Shown one piece after another: positions 9,451 to 17,595 of a stretch of 64,000 nt of DNA. Each line of letters opens with the position of its first letter. The stretch's first letter is position 1. Location: assembly GCF_000427405.1 (NCBI RefSeq), contig NZ_KE386491.1:4597812-4661811 (forward strand). The letters run 5' to 3'. Made by a program: the position numbers and the translations under genes. Source of the DNA: Flectobacillus major DSM 103. Lineage in GTDB: Bacteria > Bacteroidota > Bacteroidia > Cytophagales > Spirosomataceae. The notes beneath the pieces are model-generated. The model ran no database searches and was not told the DNA's origin. It worked only from the letters and a program-made list of their open reading frames with translations.

Positions 9451-11085
9451 ATGAAAAAAATACTATTAATAACCTGTGCGTTTGTTATGATGGGGCATAT
9501 TATATATGCACAAACATTTCAGGAATCGAACCTGCCCATTCTAAAAATTACTACCCAGTACAATAGGTATATTCCTGATGAGCCCAAAATATTAGCTACT
9601 TTAGAGCTTATTAATAATGGTAGTAATCAGGTAAACAAACTTCAAGATAGCCCCAAAGATTATAATGGATTTATTGGAATAGAACTGCGGGGGTCTTCGT
9701 CCAAAGACCTTTTCCCTAAAAAGCCCTATGGCTTTGAAACATGGATAGATACCACCCAAAAAAGTCAGAAAGTGAGTCTATTGGGTATGCCCGAAGAATC
9801 GGACTGGGTACTGAACGCTACCTACAACGATAAGACACTCATGCGAGATGTATTGGCCTATCGGTTAGCCAATCAGATGGGGCGATACGCTACCAAAACA
9901 CGCTACTGTGAATTGGTATTGAATAATAGCTATCAGGGCGTATATATTTTGATGGAAAAAATAAAAAGAGACAAAAATAGGGTAGATGTTACAAGCTTAA
10001 AGAAAACCGATAATTCGGGCGATGCTCTAACAGGCGGTTATATCTTGAAATTTGACAAAACAAGTGGCTCGCCTTCTCGGTTTTGGACCAATACTAGTAT
10101 ACCTCAACTATTGTATCAGGTAGAATACCCCAAATATGCCGATTTAACCAACGAGCAATTGAATTATATCAAGCAATATATTACTCAATTTGAGCAGTCG
10201 CTTAATGATTCAGGTTACCAAAGCCCCGATGCCGAATGGCGTAAAATGATAGACTTAGACGCTTTTGTTGATTATTTTATTTTAACAGAATTTACCAAAA
10301 ATGTAGACGGGTATCGCTTGAGTACGTATTTCTACAAAGACCGAAATAGTAAAGATGGTAGGCTAAAAATGGGGCCTGCTTGGGACTACAACCTTGCCTT
10401 TGGCAATGCTGATTATTATGATGGATATAAAGTAATGGGTTGGCAATATGAGGTCAATAATATCGCGATTCCTCAGGGCGATATTTATCCTGCTCCTACA
10501 TGGTGGAGTACAATGGCCAACGATTCTATTTTTATGAAAAAAGCGGCTATGCGTTGGAAAAGCCTTCGGAAATCTATTTTGAATAACGAAAATATCAGTC
10601 AGTGGGTAGACTCAACAGCTACAGTGATTCAGCCAGCGATGAAACGTAATTTTGAACTTTGGACTGGGGTATTAGGAAAAAAAATTTGGCCAAATTATTA
10701 TGTTGGTGCTACCTATCAAGACGAAGTGAATTGGATGAAAGATTGGATTCGTTTACGAGGTTTCTGGCTCGATGACCAATTTGCTAAGGTAGGCTTGGTA
10801 TTGGGCAATGAACCCACTTTAGAAAGCAACAAAAGCTTGAATATTGTGCCTAACCCCATCAACGACAATGCTATTTTGACCTATCATGTACTGCAAAAAG
10901 GGCATGTCCAAATTGGTATTTACGATTTGACAGGAAGGCAAATAGCCAATATTATCGACCAAAACCAAGACAAAGGAAGTTATCATATTCCTTTTGGGGT
11001 GGCACAGTCATTGCCTTCAGGTATGTATCTGCTAAATTTTCAGTTAAATGATTTACCTATCGAGCGAATCAAAATTATAAAATAA
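9451..11085 (+). CDS. Secreted CotH-family protein with type IX secretion sorting domain
   Basis: The 544-residue protein has a signal peptide (residues 1-20, cleavage after IIYA) and a CotH domain (about 45-450). Characteristic CotH blocks are GIELRGSSSKDLFPKKPYGF, LLGMPEESDWVLNATYNDKT, LVLNNSYQGVYILMEKIKRD and GPAWDYNLAFGNADY. In spore-coat CotH this fold is an atypical protein kinase; the function in Bacteroidota is less clear. The last 80 residues are a T9SS type-A sorting domain with NIVPNPIND, GIYDLTGRQ and LPSGMYLLNF. The protein is therefore predicted to cross the outer membrane and be attached to the cell surface or released. It has its own promoter and follows a terminator. Confidence 0.92.
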   Translation: MKKILLITCAFVMMGHIIYAQTFQESNLPILKITTQYNRYIPDEPKILATLELINNGSNQVNKLQDSPKDYNGFIGIELRGSSSKDLFPKKPYGFETWIDTTQKSQKVSLLGMPEESDWVLNATYNDKTLMRDVLAYRLANQMGRYATKTRYCELVLNNSYQGVYILMEKIKRDKNRVDVTSLKKTDNSGDALTGGYILKFDKTSGSPSRFWTNTSIPQLLYQVEYPKYADLTNEQLNYIKQYITQFEQSLNDSGYQSPDAEWRKMIDLDAFVDYFILTEFTKNVDGYRLSTYFYKDRNSKDGRLKMGPAWDYNLAFGNADYYDGYKVMGWQYEVNNIAIPQGDIYPAPTWWSTMANDSIFMKKAAMRWKSLRKSILNNENISQWVDSTATVIQPAMKRNFELWTGVLGKKIWPNYYVGATYQDEVNWMKDWIRLRGFWLDDQFAKVGLVLGNEPTLESNKSLNIVPNPINDNAILTYHVLQKGHVQIGIYDLTGRQIANIIDQNQDKGSYHIPFGVAQSLPSGMYLLNFQLNDLPIERIKIIK

Positions 11086-11363
11086 TAAAAAGACCTTCGA
11101 TTGTAAAAAACTATTCCCAACATAATTGTTTTTTTTTAAAATGGATATTTTGCTAACAAGGAAAAATTCATTCTGGATACAATTTTTGTTGTTTTTCAGC
11201 AGCCTTATACCCAATCCAGATTTGTTTAAATAGATTCAGCAAGAACTATTTTGAGATAACTGTGTTTAAAAATAAAAAGATTACAGAAGATAAAATAAAA
11301 AAATCAACCTATAGATAAAAATGTTTGCGAAATTTGTAGACTAAATGAAATGTTAACCAGATT

Positions 11364-12638
11364 ATGGAACTTGAAACAATTGATGTAACTACCACCATTG
11401 TGCCACTTTTGGCTCAAACACATGCGGCTTCAGCAGCCGTAAGGCGTTTGACAGACGAACAAAAGAAAGCCGTTTTGTATCGTTTGGCCGAAACTTTAGT
11501 TGCCAACACTGCTCAGATTGTTGTCGAAAATCAAAAAGATTTAGACCGTATGGACAAAGCAGACCCCAAATATGACCGTTTGATGCTTACTGAAAAACGC
11601 ATTGCCGATTTGGCAGAAAGCATCAAAGATGTAGCTAACTTAACAGATCCCTCAGGACAAGTATTGTTAGCAAAAGAATTGGGAAATGGCCTGAAAATCA
11701 AAAAAGTAGCAGTTCCCATGGGTGTAGTAGGTGTTATTTTCGAGGCCAGACCCAATGTAACGGTTGATGTAACAGCTTTGTGTATTCGTTCGGGCAATGC
11801 TGTGGTACTTAGAGGAGGCTCAGATGCCTTCGATACCAATACCTACTTGGTAAGTTTGATTCATGATGTATTACGAGAGTTTGATATAAATACCGATTGT
11901 ATTCGTTTGTTGCCTACCGACCGTGCTTTTGTCAAAGAGCTACTGACAGCGGTAAGATATGTCGATTTGATTATTCCACGTGGTTCTGAATCGCTGATTC
12001 AGTTTGTTCGTAAGCACTCGTTAGTGCCAACCATCGAAACAGGGGCAGGGGTATGTCATACCTATGTTGAACAAACCGCCGATTTGGCCAAAGCTACCGA
12101 AATTGTAGTAAACGCAAAGGTGTCTCGTCCATCGGTTTGTAATTCATTAGACACCGTTTTGGTAGATGACGTAATTGCCGAGGAATTTTTACCAACCTTA
12201 ATCGAAGGTTTTACTCAATGGAATGTAGAAGTATTTGCCGATGAAACAGCCTACAAAATTTTTGAAGAAGCAGGTTACAGCAATTTACAATTAGCCGAAG
12301 AGTCGGATTTTGGTAGGGAGTTTCTAGATTATAAATGCTCGGTAAAAGTTGTGACGGGTATAGATGAAGCTTTGGCACATATTAGTCAACATTCATCTCG
12401 TCATTCGGAGGCTATTTTGTCAAATAATGAAGCTTACTGTAAGCAATTTATTCAGGAAGTAGATGCCGCTGCAGTTTATACCAATGCCTCAACTCGCTTT
12501 ACCGATGGTGGACAATTTGGCCTAGGAGCCGAAATTGGTATTTCTACCCAAAAACTTCACGCCAGAGGGCCTTTTGCTTTAGAAAAACTTGTTACCGAAA
12601 AGTGGATTGTAGAAGGCGATGGGCAGGTAAGATGGTAA
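11364..12638 (+). CDS. proA: Glutamate-5-semialdehyde dehydrogenase (gamma-glutamyl phosphate reductase)
   Basis: This 424-residue cytoplasmic enzyme reduces gamma-glutamyl phosphate to glutamate semialdehyde with NADPH, the second step of proline synthesis (EC 1.2.1.41). Diagnostic blocks are VPMGVVGVIFEARPNVTVD and SGNAVVLRGGSDAF for the cofactor domain. ETGAGVCHTYVE near residue 230 carries the catalytic cysteine, and FGLGAEIGISTQKLHARGP is the C-terminal ProA signature. Length is normal. The partner proB is not adjacent; the gene is alone, preceded by 278 non-coding bases and followed by a terminator. Confidence 0.96.
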   Translation: MELETIDVTTTIVPLLAQTHAASAAVRRLTDEQKKAVLYRLAETLVANTAQIVVENQKDLDRMDKADPKYDRLMLTEKRIADLAESIKDVANLTDPSGQVLLAKELGNGLKIKKVAVPMGVVGVIFEARPNVTVDVTALCIRSGNAVVLRGGSDAFDTNTYLVSLIHDVLREFDINTDCIRLLPTDRAFVKELLTAVRYVDLIIPRGSESLIQFVRKHSLVPTIETGAGVCHTYVEQTADLAKATEIVVNAKVSRPSVCNSLDTVLVDDVIAEEFLPTLIEGFTQWNVEVFADETAYKIFEEAGYSNLQLAEESDFGREFLDYKCSVKVVTGIDEALAHISQHSSRHSEAILSNNEAYCKQFIQEVDAAAVYTNASTRFTDGGQFGLGAEIGISTQKLHARGPFALEKLVTEKWIVEGDGQVRW

Positions 12639-12667
12639 TACCCTAATTCGTATAGCATATTTTGTAG

Positions 12668-12706
12668 ATCAAAAGGCAGCTCCCCAAGGGCCGCCTTTTG
12701 ATTTTA
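12668..12706 (+). terminator. Rho-independent terminator after proA
   Basis: Ten-base arms ATCAAAAGGC (12668-12677) and GCCTTTTGAT (12693-12702) form a hairpin followed by a short T-rich tail, 29 bases after the proA stop codon. Confidence 0.85.
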
Positions 12707-12886
12707 TAACCTCAGGGTACTCCTCAAGCACAGATAGATTTCAACATATCTATTTTTACAAACTGTAATGGGTATTTATATAGAACATGCTGTTATTCTT
12801 ATCAGAACAGTCGTATAACCGTTACCTCGATAGCTATTCTAAAGCCTTTTCTTCTCTGTTTGCCGACTATTTGCTAACTTGCAACT

Positions 12887-14632
12887 ATGGAAAACTTCGT
12901 AGTCTCGGCTCGGAAATATCGCCCTGCTTTGTTTGATTCTGTAGTGGGTCAATCACATATTACCACAACTCTCAAAAATGCTATTCGTACCAATCACTTG
13001 GCACAGGCTTTTTTGTTTTGTGGGCCACGTGGTGTTGGAAAAACCACGTGTGCCAGAATTCTTGCTAAAACAATCAACTGTCAGAACCTTACCCATGAGG
13101 CCGAAGCCTGTGGTGAGTGCGATTCGTGTAAGAGCTTTCAAAATAATGCTTCATTCAATATTCATGAATTGGATGCAGCTTCTAATAACTCGGTAGATGA
13201 CATTCGGAACTTGATAGACCAAGTACGGTATCCCCCTCAGTCGGGTAAATACAAAATTTATATTATCGATGAGGTTCACATGCTTTCGACGAGTGCCTTC
13301 AATGCTTTTTTGAAAACACTCGAAGAACCACCAGCTTATGCCATTTTTATTTTGGCAACTACCGAAAAGCATAAAATCCTCCCTACTATTTTGTCGAGAT
13401 GTCAGATTTTTGATTTCAACAGAATTCAAATTGCCGATATGACTCAGCACTTGGCCTTTATTGCTGCTAAAGAGGGGATTTTTGCCGAATTAGATGCTTT
13501 AGAATTAATTGCTCAAAAAGCTGATGGGGGCTTGCGTGATGCCCTTTCGATGTTTGACCTCAATGTGACCTTTTCAAAAGATAATACCCTGCATTATGCC
13601 GAGGTATTAGAAAATCTACACATTCTGGATTATGATTATTATTTCAGAATGACCGAAGCTTTGATGGCTTCCAAAGTGGCAGAGGCTTATTTGCTCTTTG
13701 ACGAAATTTTGAAAAAAGGCTTTGACGGACATCAATTTATTGTAGGCTTACTCGAACACTTCAGAAATTTGTTGGTTTGTAAAGACCCCTCTACCATAAA
13801 GTTATTACAAGTGTCGGAAAGTGTACAGCAGAAATATTTGCAACAATCGGCCGAAGCGTCCTTTTCTTTCTTGGCATCGGCCTTGAGCTTGGGTGCTCAG
13901 TGCGACTTGACTTATAAGGCAGCCAAAAATCAGAAATTACATATTGAGATTTGTTTACTCAAAATGGCCAATATAGCTCATGTAATTAATCTTGCGTCTT
14001 TGCCCGCTGTGGAGGGTGGAGGAGTGGGAAAGTTGCAGGTTGAAAATACCAAAGTGACTACGCCAGCTGAAACACCCGTAGCTACAGCCGTTGCCAATAC
14101 TACTACCGTATCAGGCGGCAATACGGGTTCGGCTGCCACAGGTATGTCGATTCCTAAAACGCCTATTGGAGGGCTAAAAACAACCGCCAACCTAGGCAAG
14201 AGTACTACTAATACAGCCCAGCAGCCTACTGTTGCTCGTGTCGAAGAGCCTGTTATTACCCAAAATAAACCCTTTACACACGACCAACTCAAAGTAAAGT
14301 GGGATGCTTTTGTAAAATGGCTAGAATCTCGTGAGCGATTTAGCGAATATGTAATCCTCAATCGTGATTTTAGTTTGAAAGGAACAACTATTCTTTTGGC
14401 CGTCGACAACGAAATCCAAGTAGAGTTGCTTACAACTGCTTTGCGTACAGAAGTGTTGACGCATTTGAGGCGTGAAATGCAAAATGCTACGATACATTTA
14501 GAAGTGAGTATTTTGAAGGAAGACGAGAAACCTATGATTTATACGCAGGCCGAAAAATTTAAGTTTTTAGCAAATAAAAATCCTGCCTTAAATGACCTTC
14601 GTAATGCCTTTGGTTTAGACTATGACTATTAA
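12887..14632 (+). CDS. dnaX: DNA polymerase III subunit gamma/tau
   Basis: The 581-residue protein is the clamp-loader ATPase. Walker A GPRGVGKT is at 46-53, a zinc-binding set of cysteines at 65, 75, 78 and 81 (CGECDSC), and Walker B/DExH-like IIDEVHML at about 126-133. The sensor region ATTEKHKILPTILSRCQ is also present. After the AAA+ and collar domains (to about 370) comes a Thr/Ala/Gly/Pro-rich linker (about 390-460), then a C-terminal tau-like domain of about 110 residues. Its short tail ends in LRNAFGLDYDY. No slippery A-run for a programmed gamma frameshift was obvious. The gene is monocistronic, with about 350 non-coding bases after it. Confidence 0.96.
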   Translation: MENFVVSARKYRPALFDSVVGQSHITTTLKNAIRTNHLAQAFLFCGPRGVGKTTCARILAKTINCQNLTHEAEACGECDSCKSFQNNASFNIHELDAASNNSVDDIRNLIDQVRYPPQSGKYKIYIIDEVHMLSTSAFNAFLKTLEEPPAYAIFILATTEKHKILPTILSRCQIFDFNRIQIADMTQHLAFIAAKEGIFAELDALELIAQKADGGLRDALSMFDLNVTFSKDNTLHYAEVLENLHILDYDYYFRMTEALMASKVAEAYLLFDEILKKGFDGHQFIVGLLEHFRNLLVCKDPSTIKLLQVSESVQQKYLQQSAEASFSFLASALSLGAQCDLTYKAAKNQKLHIEICLLKMANIAHVINLASLPAVEGGGVGKLQVENTKVTTPAETPVATAVANTTTVSGGNTGSAATGMSIPKTPIGGLKTTANLGKSTTNTAQQPTVARVEEPVITQNKPFTHDQLKVKWDAFVKWLESRERFSEYVILNRDFSLKGTTILLAVDNEIQVELLTTALRTEVLTHLRREMQNATIHLEVSILKEDEKPMIYTQAEKFKFLANKNPALNDLRNAFGLDYDY

Positions 14633-14770
14633 GTTGGGTTATCAATCATGGGCAAACTTTTGGTAGCAAGTAATACAAACGTCATTTTATTTCAGGCAAG
14701 GTTCATACTCTTGTAACATTGCTGACAACAGGATTAAAGGGCTTATAGGGCTGTTTTTTGCAGTATTATC

Positions 14771-14804
14771 TTTATAACTGGCGAAGCTATTCGCCAGTTA
14801 TAAA
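14771..14804. repeat. Perfect 15-bp inverted repeat between dnaX and the BlaI locus
   Basis: Arms 14771-14785 and 14790-14804 are exact reverse complements around the tetraloop GCTA. The hairpin lies 138 bases after the dnaX stop and has no downstream T run on the plus strand. It may be a processed 3' end or dnaX terminator, or a protein-binding site. The rest of the 14633-14875 gap shows no gene. Confidence 0.6.
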
Positions 14805-14875
14805 GGTTGAATAGCCTCATTTTTAAGCCTTCAGTCACTTATTCACTAAGTAAGTATTATTCTTTTTTGAAAAAA

Positions 14876-14911
14876 AACTAAGTAAATAGTTGTATAACTA
14901 AAAAATTAGTT
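14876..14911 (+). promoter_or_regulatory. Two tandem BlaI-type operator dyads before the repressor gene
   Basis: AACTA-AGTAAA-TAGTT (14876-14891) and AACTA-AAAAAT-TAGTT (14896-14911) are two dyads whose centres are 20 bp apart, about two helical turns. The second contains a -7-like TAGTTTTA (14907-14914, one mismatch), so a bound repressor would cover the promoter. The same 16 bases recur exactly at 17559-17574 before tonB. BlaI/MecI repressors bind short ACTA...TAGT-type or TACA...TGTA-type dyads as dimers, which makes BlaI the obvious ligand; this is inferred. Confidence 0.65.
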
Positions 14912-14979
14912 TTAGTTTTAGGTCACCAAAATATAATTCCCTCAAACAACAGGTATCTCATAAAGAAAACACGAAAGTT

Positions 14980-15354
14980 ATGCAATCCATTGATAAAGAA
15001 CTAACCAGAGCCGAAGAGCAGATTATGCAAGTGCTTTGGCAGATTGAAAAAGGTTTTGTGAAGGATATACTAGACTACTTGCCCGAACCCAAACCTGCTT
15101 ACAATACTGTATCAACAATTGTGAGAATTTTGCAAGAAAAAGGATTTGTTAGTCATAAAGCTTACGGCAAGTCGCACGAGTATTTTCCTATAATCAGCAA
15201 AGAGCAATATAGTACATTTGCAACCGAAAAGCTGGTAGAAGGATATTTTGAAAATTCGTTTTCAAGCTTATTTTCATTTTTCTCAAAAAAAGGAAAAATA
15301 GATATGAAAGAAGCCGATGAGATTTTGAATCTTATCAATAGTATGAAAAAATAG
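14980..15354 (+). CDS. BlaI/MecI/CopY-family transcriptional repressor
   Basis: The 124-residue protein has the BlaI winged-helix N-domain: LTRAEEQIMQVLWQIEKGFV, then YNTVSTIVRILQEKGFVSHK with the recognition helix, and a short wing (GKSHEYFPI). The C-terminal dimerisation helices (about 75-124) are as expected. In classical systems the repressor is cut after a membrane M56 sensor detects a cell-wall signal. Here the sensor homologue is encoded two genes downstream. The tandem operators at 14876-14911 suggest autoregulation. The gene appears to start an operon with exbD and the M56 gene (57-base gap to exbD). Confidence 0.9.
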   Translation: MQSIDKELTRAEEQIMQVLWQIEKGFVKDILDYLPEPKPAYNTVSTIVRILQEKGFVSHKAYGKSHEYFPIISKEQYSTFATEKLVEGYFENSFSSLFSFFSKKGKIDMKEADEILNLINSMKK

Positions 15355-15411
15355 ATAGGGTAGTGGGCTGGGCAGTACAAAGATTTTGTTCCTCTAAAAA
15401 TAACTATCAAA

Positions 15412-15915
15412 ATGGCTGAAATTTCCACCTCCGACAAAAGCCGCACACGGGGCGGTCGCAAATCTACTAGTGTAGACATGACCCCGATGGTTGACTTAGG
15501 TTTTCTTTTGATAACCTTTTTCATGCTTACTACCACGCTCTTAAAGCCCGTTACCATGCAATTGAGCATGCCTGTAAAGGAAAACGGCACATCGCCTATT
15601 AGGAAGAGTGATGCTCTTACCTTGATTCTGGACAAAAACAACAAGATTTTTTATTATCAAGGGCTAGCCGACGACCCTTCTATCAAGATTCAGCAAACAA
15701 ATTTTTCTATCAACGGTATTCGGAAAATATTATTTGGGTATCGTGGGCGTATTGGCGATATGTTTTCGGTAGTAATAAAATCTACCGACCAAGCCAAATA
15801 CAAAAATATGGTAGATCTCCTAGACGAACTTACGATTACCAATAATAAACGTTATGCTATCGTTAATGAATTGACTGATAATGAATTAAATAGAATAGCT
15901 TTCCAAGCTCGATAA
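15412..15915 (+). CDS. ExbD/TolR-type biopolymer transport protein
   Basis: The 167-residue protein has a short basic cytoplasmic N-terminus, one membrane helix (about residues 27-46) and a periplasmic domain. The helix begins with the family signature VDMTPMVDLGFLLITFFM; Asp28 corresponds to the proton-path aspartate of ExbD. ExbD works with a pentameric ExbB to energise TonB, but no exbB is in this locus. Either an ExbB encoded elsewhere is shared or this protein has another partner. It lies between the BlaI repressor and the M56/TonB fusion in the same direction, with a 31-base gap to the next start. Confidence 0.88.
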   Translation: MAEISTSDKSRTRGGRKSTSVDMTPMVDLGFLLITFFMLTTTLLKPVTMQLSMPVKENGTSPIRKSDALTLILDKNNKIFYYQGLADDPSIKIQQTNFSINGIRKILFGYRGRIGDMFSVVIKSTDQAKYKNMVDLLDELTITNNKRYAIVNELTDNELNRIAFQAR

Positions 15916-15946
15916 TATTATTCTAAATGCTTAAATCTTGACGCTG

Positions 15947-17272
15947 ATGAACTGGTTGCACTATCTCTTACAAGTGAATCTCTACATGATTCTATTTTAT
16001 GGATTTTATCATTTTCTATTAAGAAAAGAAACTTTCTTTCACCTCAATCGTGCTTATTTGTTGGCTGCGGCAGCTTTATCATTCTTTATCCCTTCTATTC
16101 AGCTAGAAAGCCTTAAAGACTGGTTTGTTACCGAGCAGGTATATCAGACTATCAGTGTTATTTATGACCCAAGTGTATATTATGATAAATCGGAGGCTTT
16201 TAGCTTACCAACTTGGAATATTGGTGATTTAATTTCCTTTGCGTATATCATAGGCGTTCTTGTGGGTGTTGGGCGTTTGGGGCTTCAAATGGCCTATTTG
16301 GGTAACTTGCTAAGAGATAAAAATCATAAGGGAATCAAAAGTGCTTTTTCATTTTTTAATTTCTTGTTTGTCAGCAAAGATTTAAAAATGCGTGATGTTA
16401 TTGTCGAGCATGAGTATGTACACATTCGCCAGATTCATTCGGCCGATGTACTTTTTTTTGAGCTAATTGCCATTTTCAACTGGTTTAATCCTGTGGTATT
16501 TTTATACAAAAAATCTATTCGTCATATTCATGAATTTATTGCCGACGAAATAGCTAGCCGACGAAAATTGTCGAAAGAGGAATATGCAATGTTGTTATTT
16601 AATGAGCAATTTGGCGTAAATATGATTCCTTTAACCAACAATTTTTTCAATGAATCTCTTTTAAAAATTCGGGTTAAAATGTTGTTACAAGAACGTTCCG
16701 ACGATAAGTCGATGCTGAAATATGGCTTAGTGATTCCGTTATTTTTGTTGATGGTGGTAATGTCATCAGCAACAGTAATTGAAACAGAGCAGCTTTCGCA
16801 GGAATTGGATAGAATTACAGAAAAGCGAACCGACGAAGCGACCTCCCCAGAGCCTAAAAATACTGGTAGTCAGGTGATTAGCGAAGCAGAGATAGATATT
16901 TCGCAGGCTAGTATTATTAGTCCAGCATTGGCTCAGGAGCTAAAACAAGAGAAAGAAAAAGTGTTTTTTGCAGTAGAACGGCAACCCTTATTTAAGGGTG
17001 GTATGCCAATGTTTGTCAAATACCTTCAAAAAAACCTAAAGTATCCTCCAAGTGCCGTAAGGGCTAATATTTCTGGTAAAGTGTATGTACAGTTCACGGT
17101 AAATCAAGATGGAGGAACAGAAGATTATGGTATTTTGAAGGGTGTTGGGTTTGGCCTCGACGAAGAAGCTATTCGTGTGCTAAAATCCGCTCCAAAATGG
17201 ATTCCAGGCGTACACAAAGGCAAGACTGTTCGCTGTAGATTTACAGTTCCTATTAATTTTGTTTTATCATAG
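15947..17272 (+). CDS. BlaR1-like M56 metallopeptidase fused to a TonB C-terminal domain
   Basis: I take ATG at 15947 (MNWLHYLLQ) over a TTG nine bases upstream; this gives 441 residues. Hydrophobic helices lie near residues 6-24, 36-52, 82-102 and 262-282. The M56 zinc motif HEYVH is at 155-159, followed by the conserved FNWFNPVVFLYKKSIRHIHEFIADEIA region in pieces typical of BlaR1/MecR1 proteases. The penicillin-binding sensor domain of BlaR1 is replaced by a periplasmic linker and a TonB_C domain (about 335-441, YPPSAVRANISGKVYVQFTV). With the upstream BlaI it is likely a protease switch; the TonB_C domain suggests contact with an outer-membrane transporter. Confidence 0.9.
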   Translation: MNWLHYLLQVNLYMILFYGFYHFLLRKETFFHLNRAYLLAAAALSFFIPSIQLESLKDWFVTEQVYQTISVIYDPSVYYDKSEAFSLPTWNIGDLISFAYIIGVLVGVGRLGLQMAYLGNLLRDKNHKGIKSAFSFFNFLFVSKDLKMRDVIVEHEYVHIRQIHSADVLFFELIAIFNWFNPVVFLYKKSIRHIHEFIADEIASRRKLSKEEYAMLLFNEQFGVNMIPLTNNFFNESLLKIRVKMLLQERSDDKSMLKYGLVIPLFLLMVVMSSATVIETEQLSQELDRITEKRTDEATSPEPKNTGSQVISEAEIDISQASIISPALAQELKQEKEKVFFAVERQPLFKGGMPMFVKYLQKNLKYPPSAVRANISGKVYVQFTVNQDGGTEDYGILKGVGFGLDEEAIRVLKSAPKWIPGVHKGKTVRCRFTVPINFVLS

Positions 17273-17558
17273 AAAATAGATTTTTATAGCACCTCAAAAT
17301 GACTCAGAGCTATACGGATTTTTACAAAAAAGAATAAAATTCTTCGTGAAATCTAGTAGACTGATTAGTATAACTCTGGGTCGTATAATTCCTAGTAATT
17401 AGTTCTCGACTGTACAATCAATTCTACCTATTGGGATCATTATAGCTGCTTACTCCATTATTAATCGAATCAACTACTGAGTATACTATCAATAAAACCT
17501 TTTCTTCCAAGCCACAAACCTATTTGTCCTCAGCAGAGGATTTTTTTTCAAGTATTAT
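17273..17558 (+). other. Intergenic region between the M56 and tonB genes, with an imperfect inverted repeat
   Basis: No gene is evident. Segments 17301-17315 and 17368-17382 are 15-base arms that pair at all but two positions (one possible G-T pair), spaced by 52 bases and starting 29 bases after the M56 stop. They could form a weak terminator or attenuator. An open frame starting at 17524 is only the in-frame upstream extension of tonB. Confidence 0.4.
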
Positions 17559-17574
17559 AACTAAAAAATTAGTT
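17559..17574 (+). promoter_or_regulatory. BlaI-type operator before tonB
   Basis: AACTAAAAAATTAGTT is an exact copy of the 16-bp dyad at 14896-14911 and ends 21 bases before the tonB start codon. A chance repeat of 16 bases at just these two sites is unlikely even in AT-rich DNA, so coregulation by the linked BlaI protein is the simplest reading. Confidence 0.65.
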
Positions 17575-17595
17575 AAACTTTTAATTAAATATTTT

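Noticed and set aside
15938-15946. TTG start for the M56 gene
   Set aside because: ATG at 15947 is three codons later and gives the usual short N-terminus before the first helix.
17524-17595. Upstream extension of TonB
   Set aside because: It would put the 16-bp operator inside the coding region; the TonB N-terminal motif starts soon after ATG at 17596.
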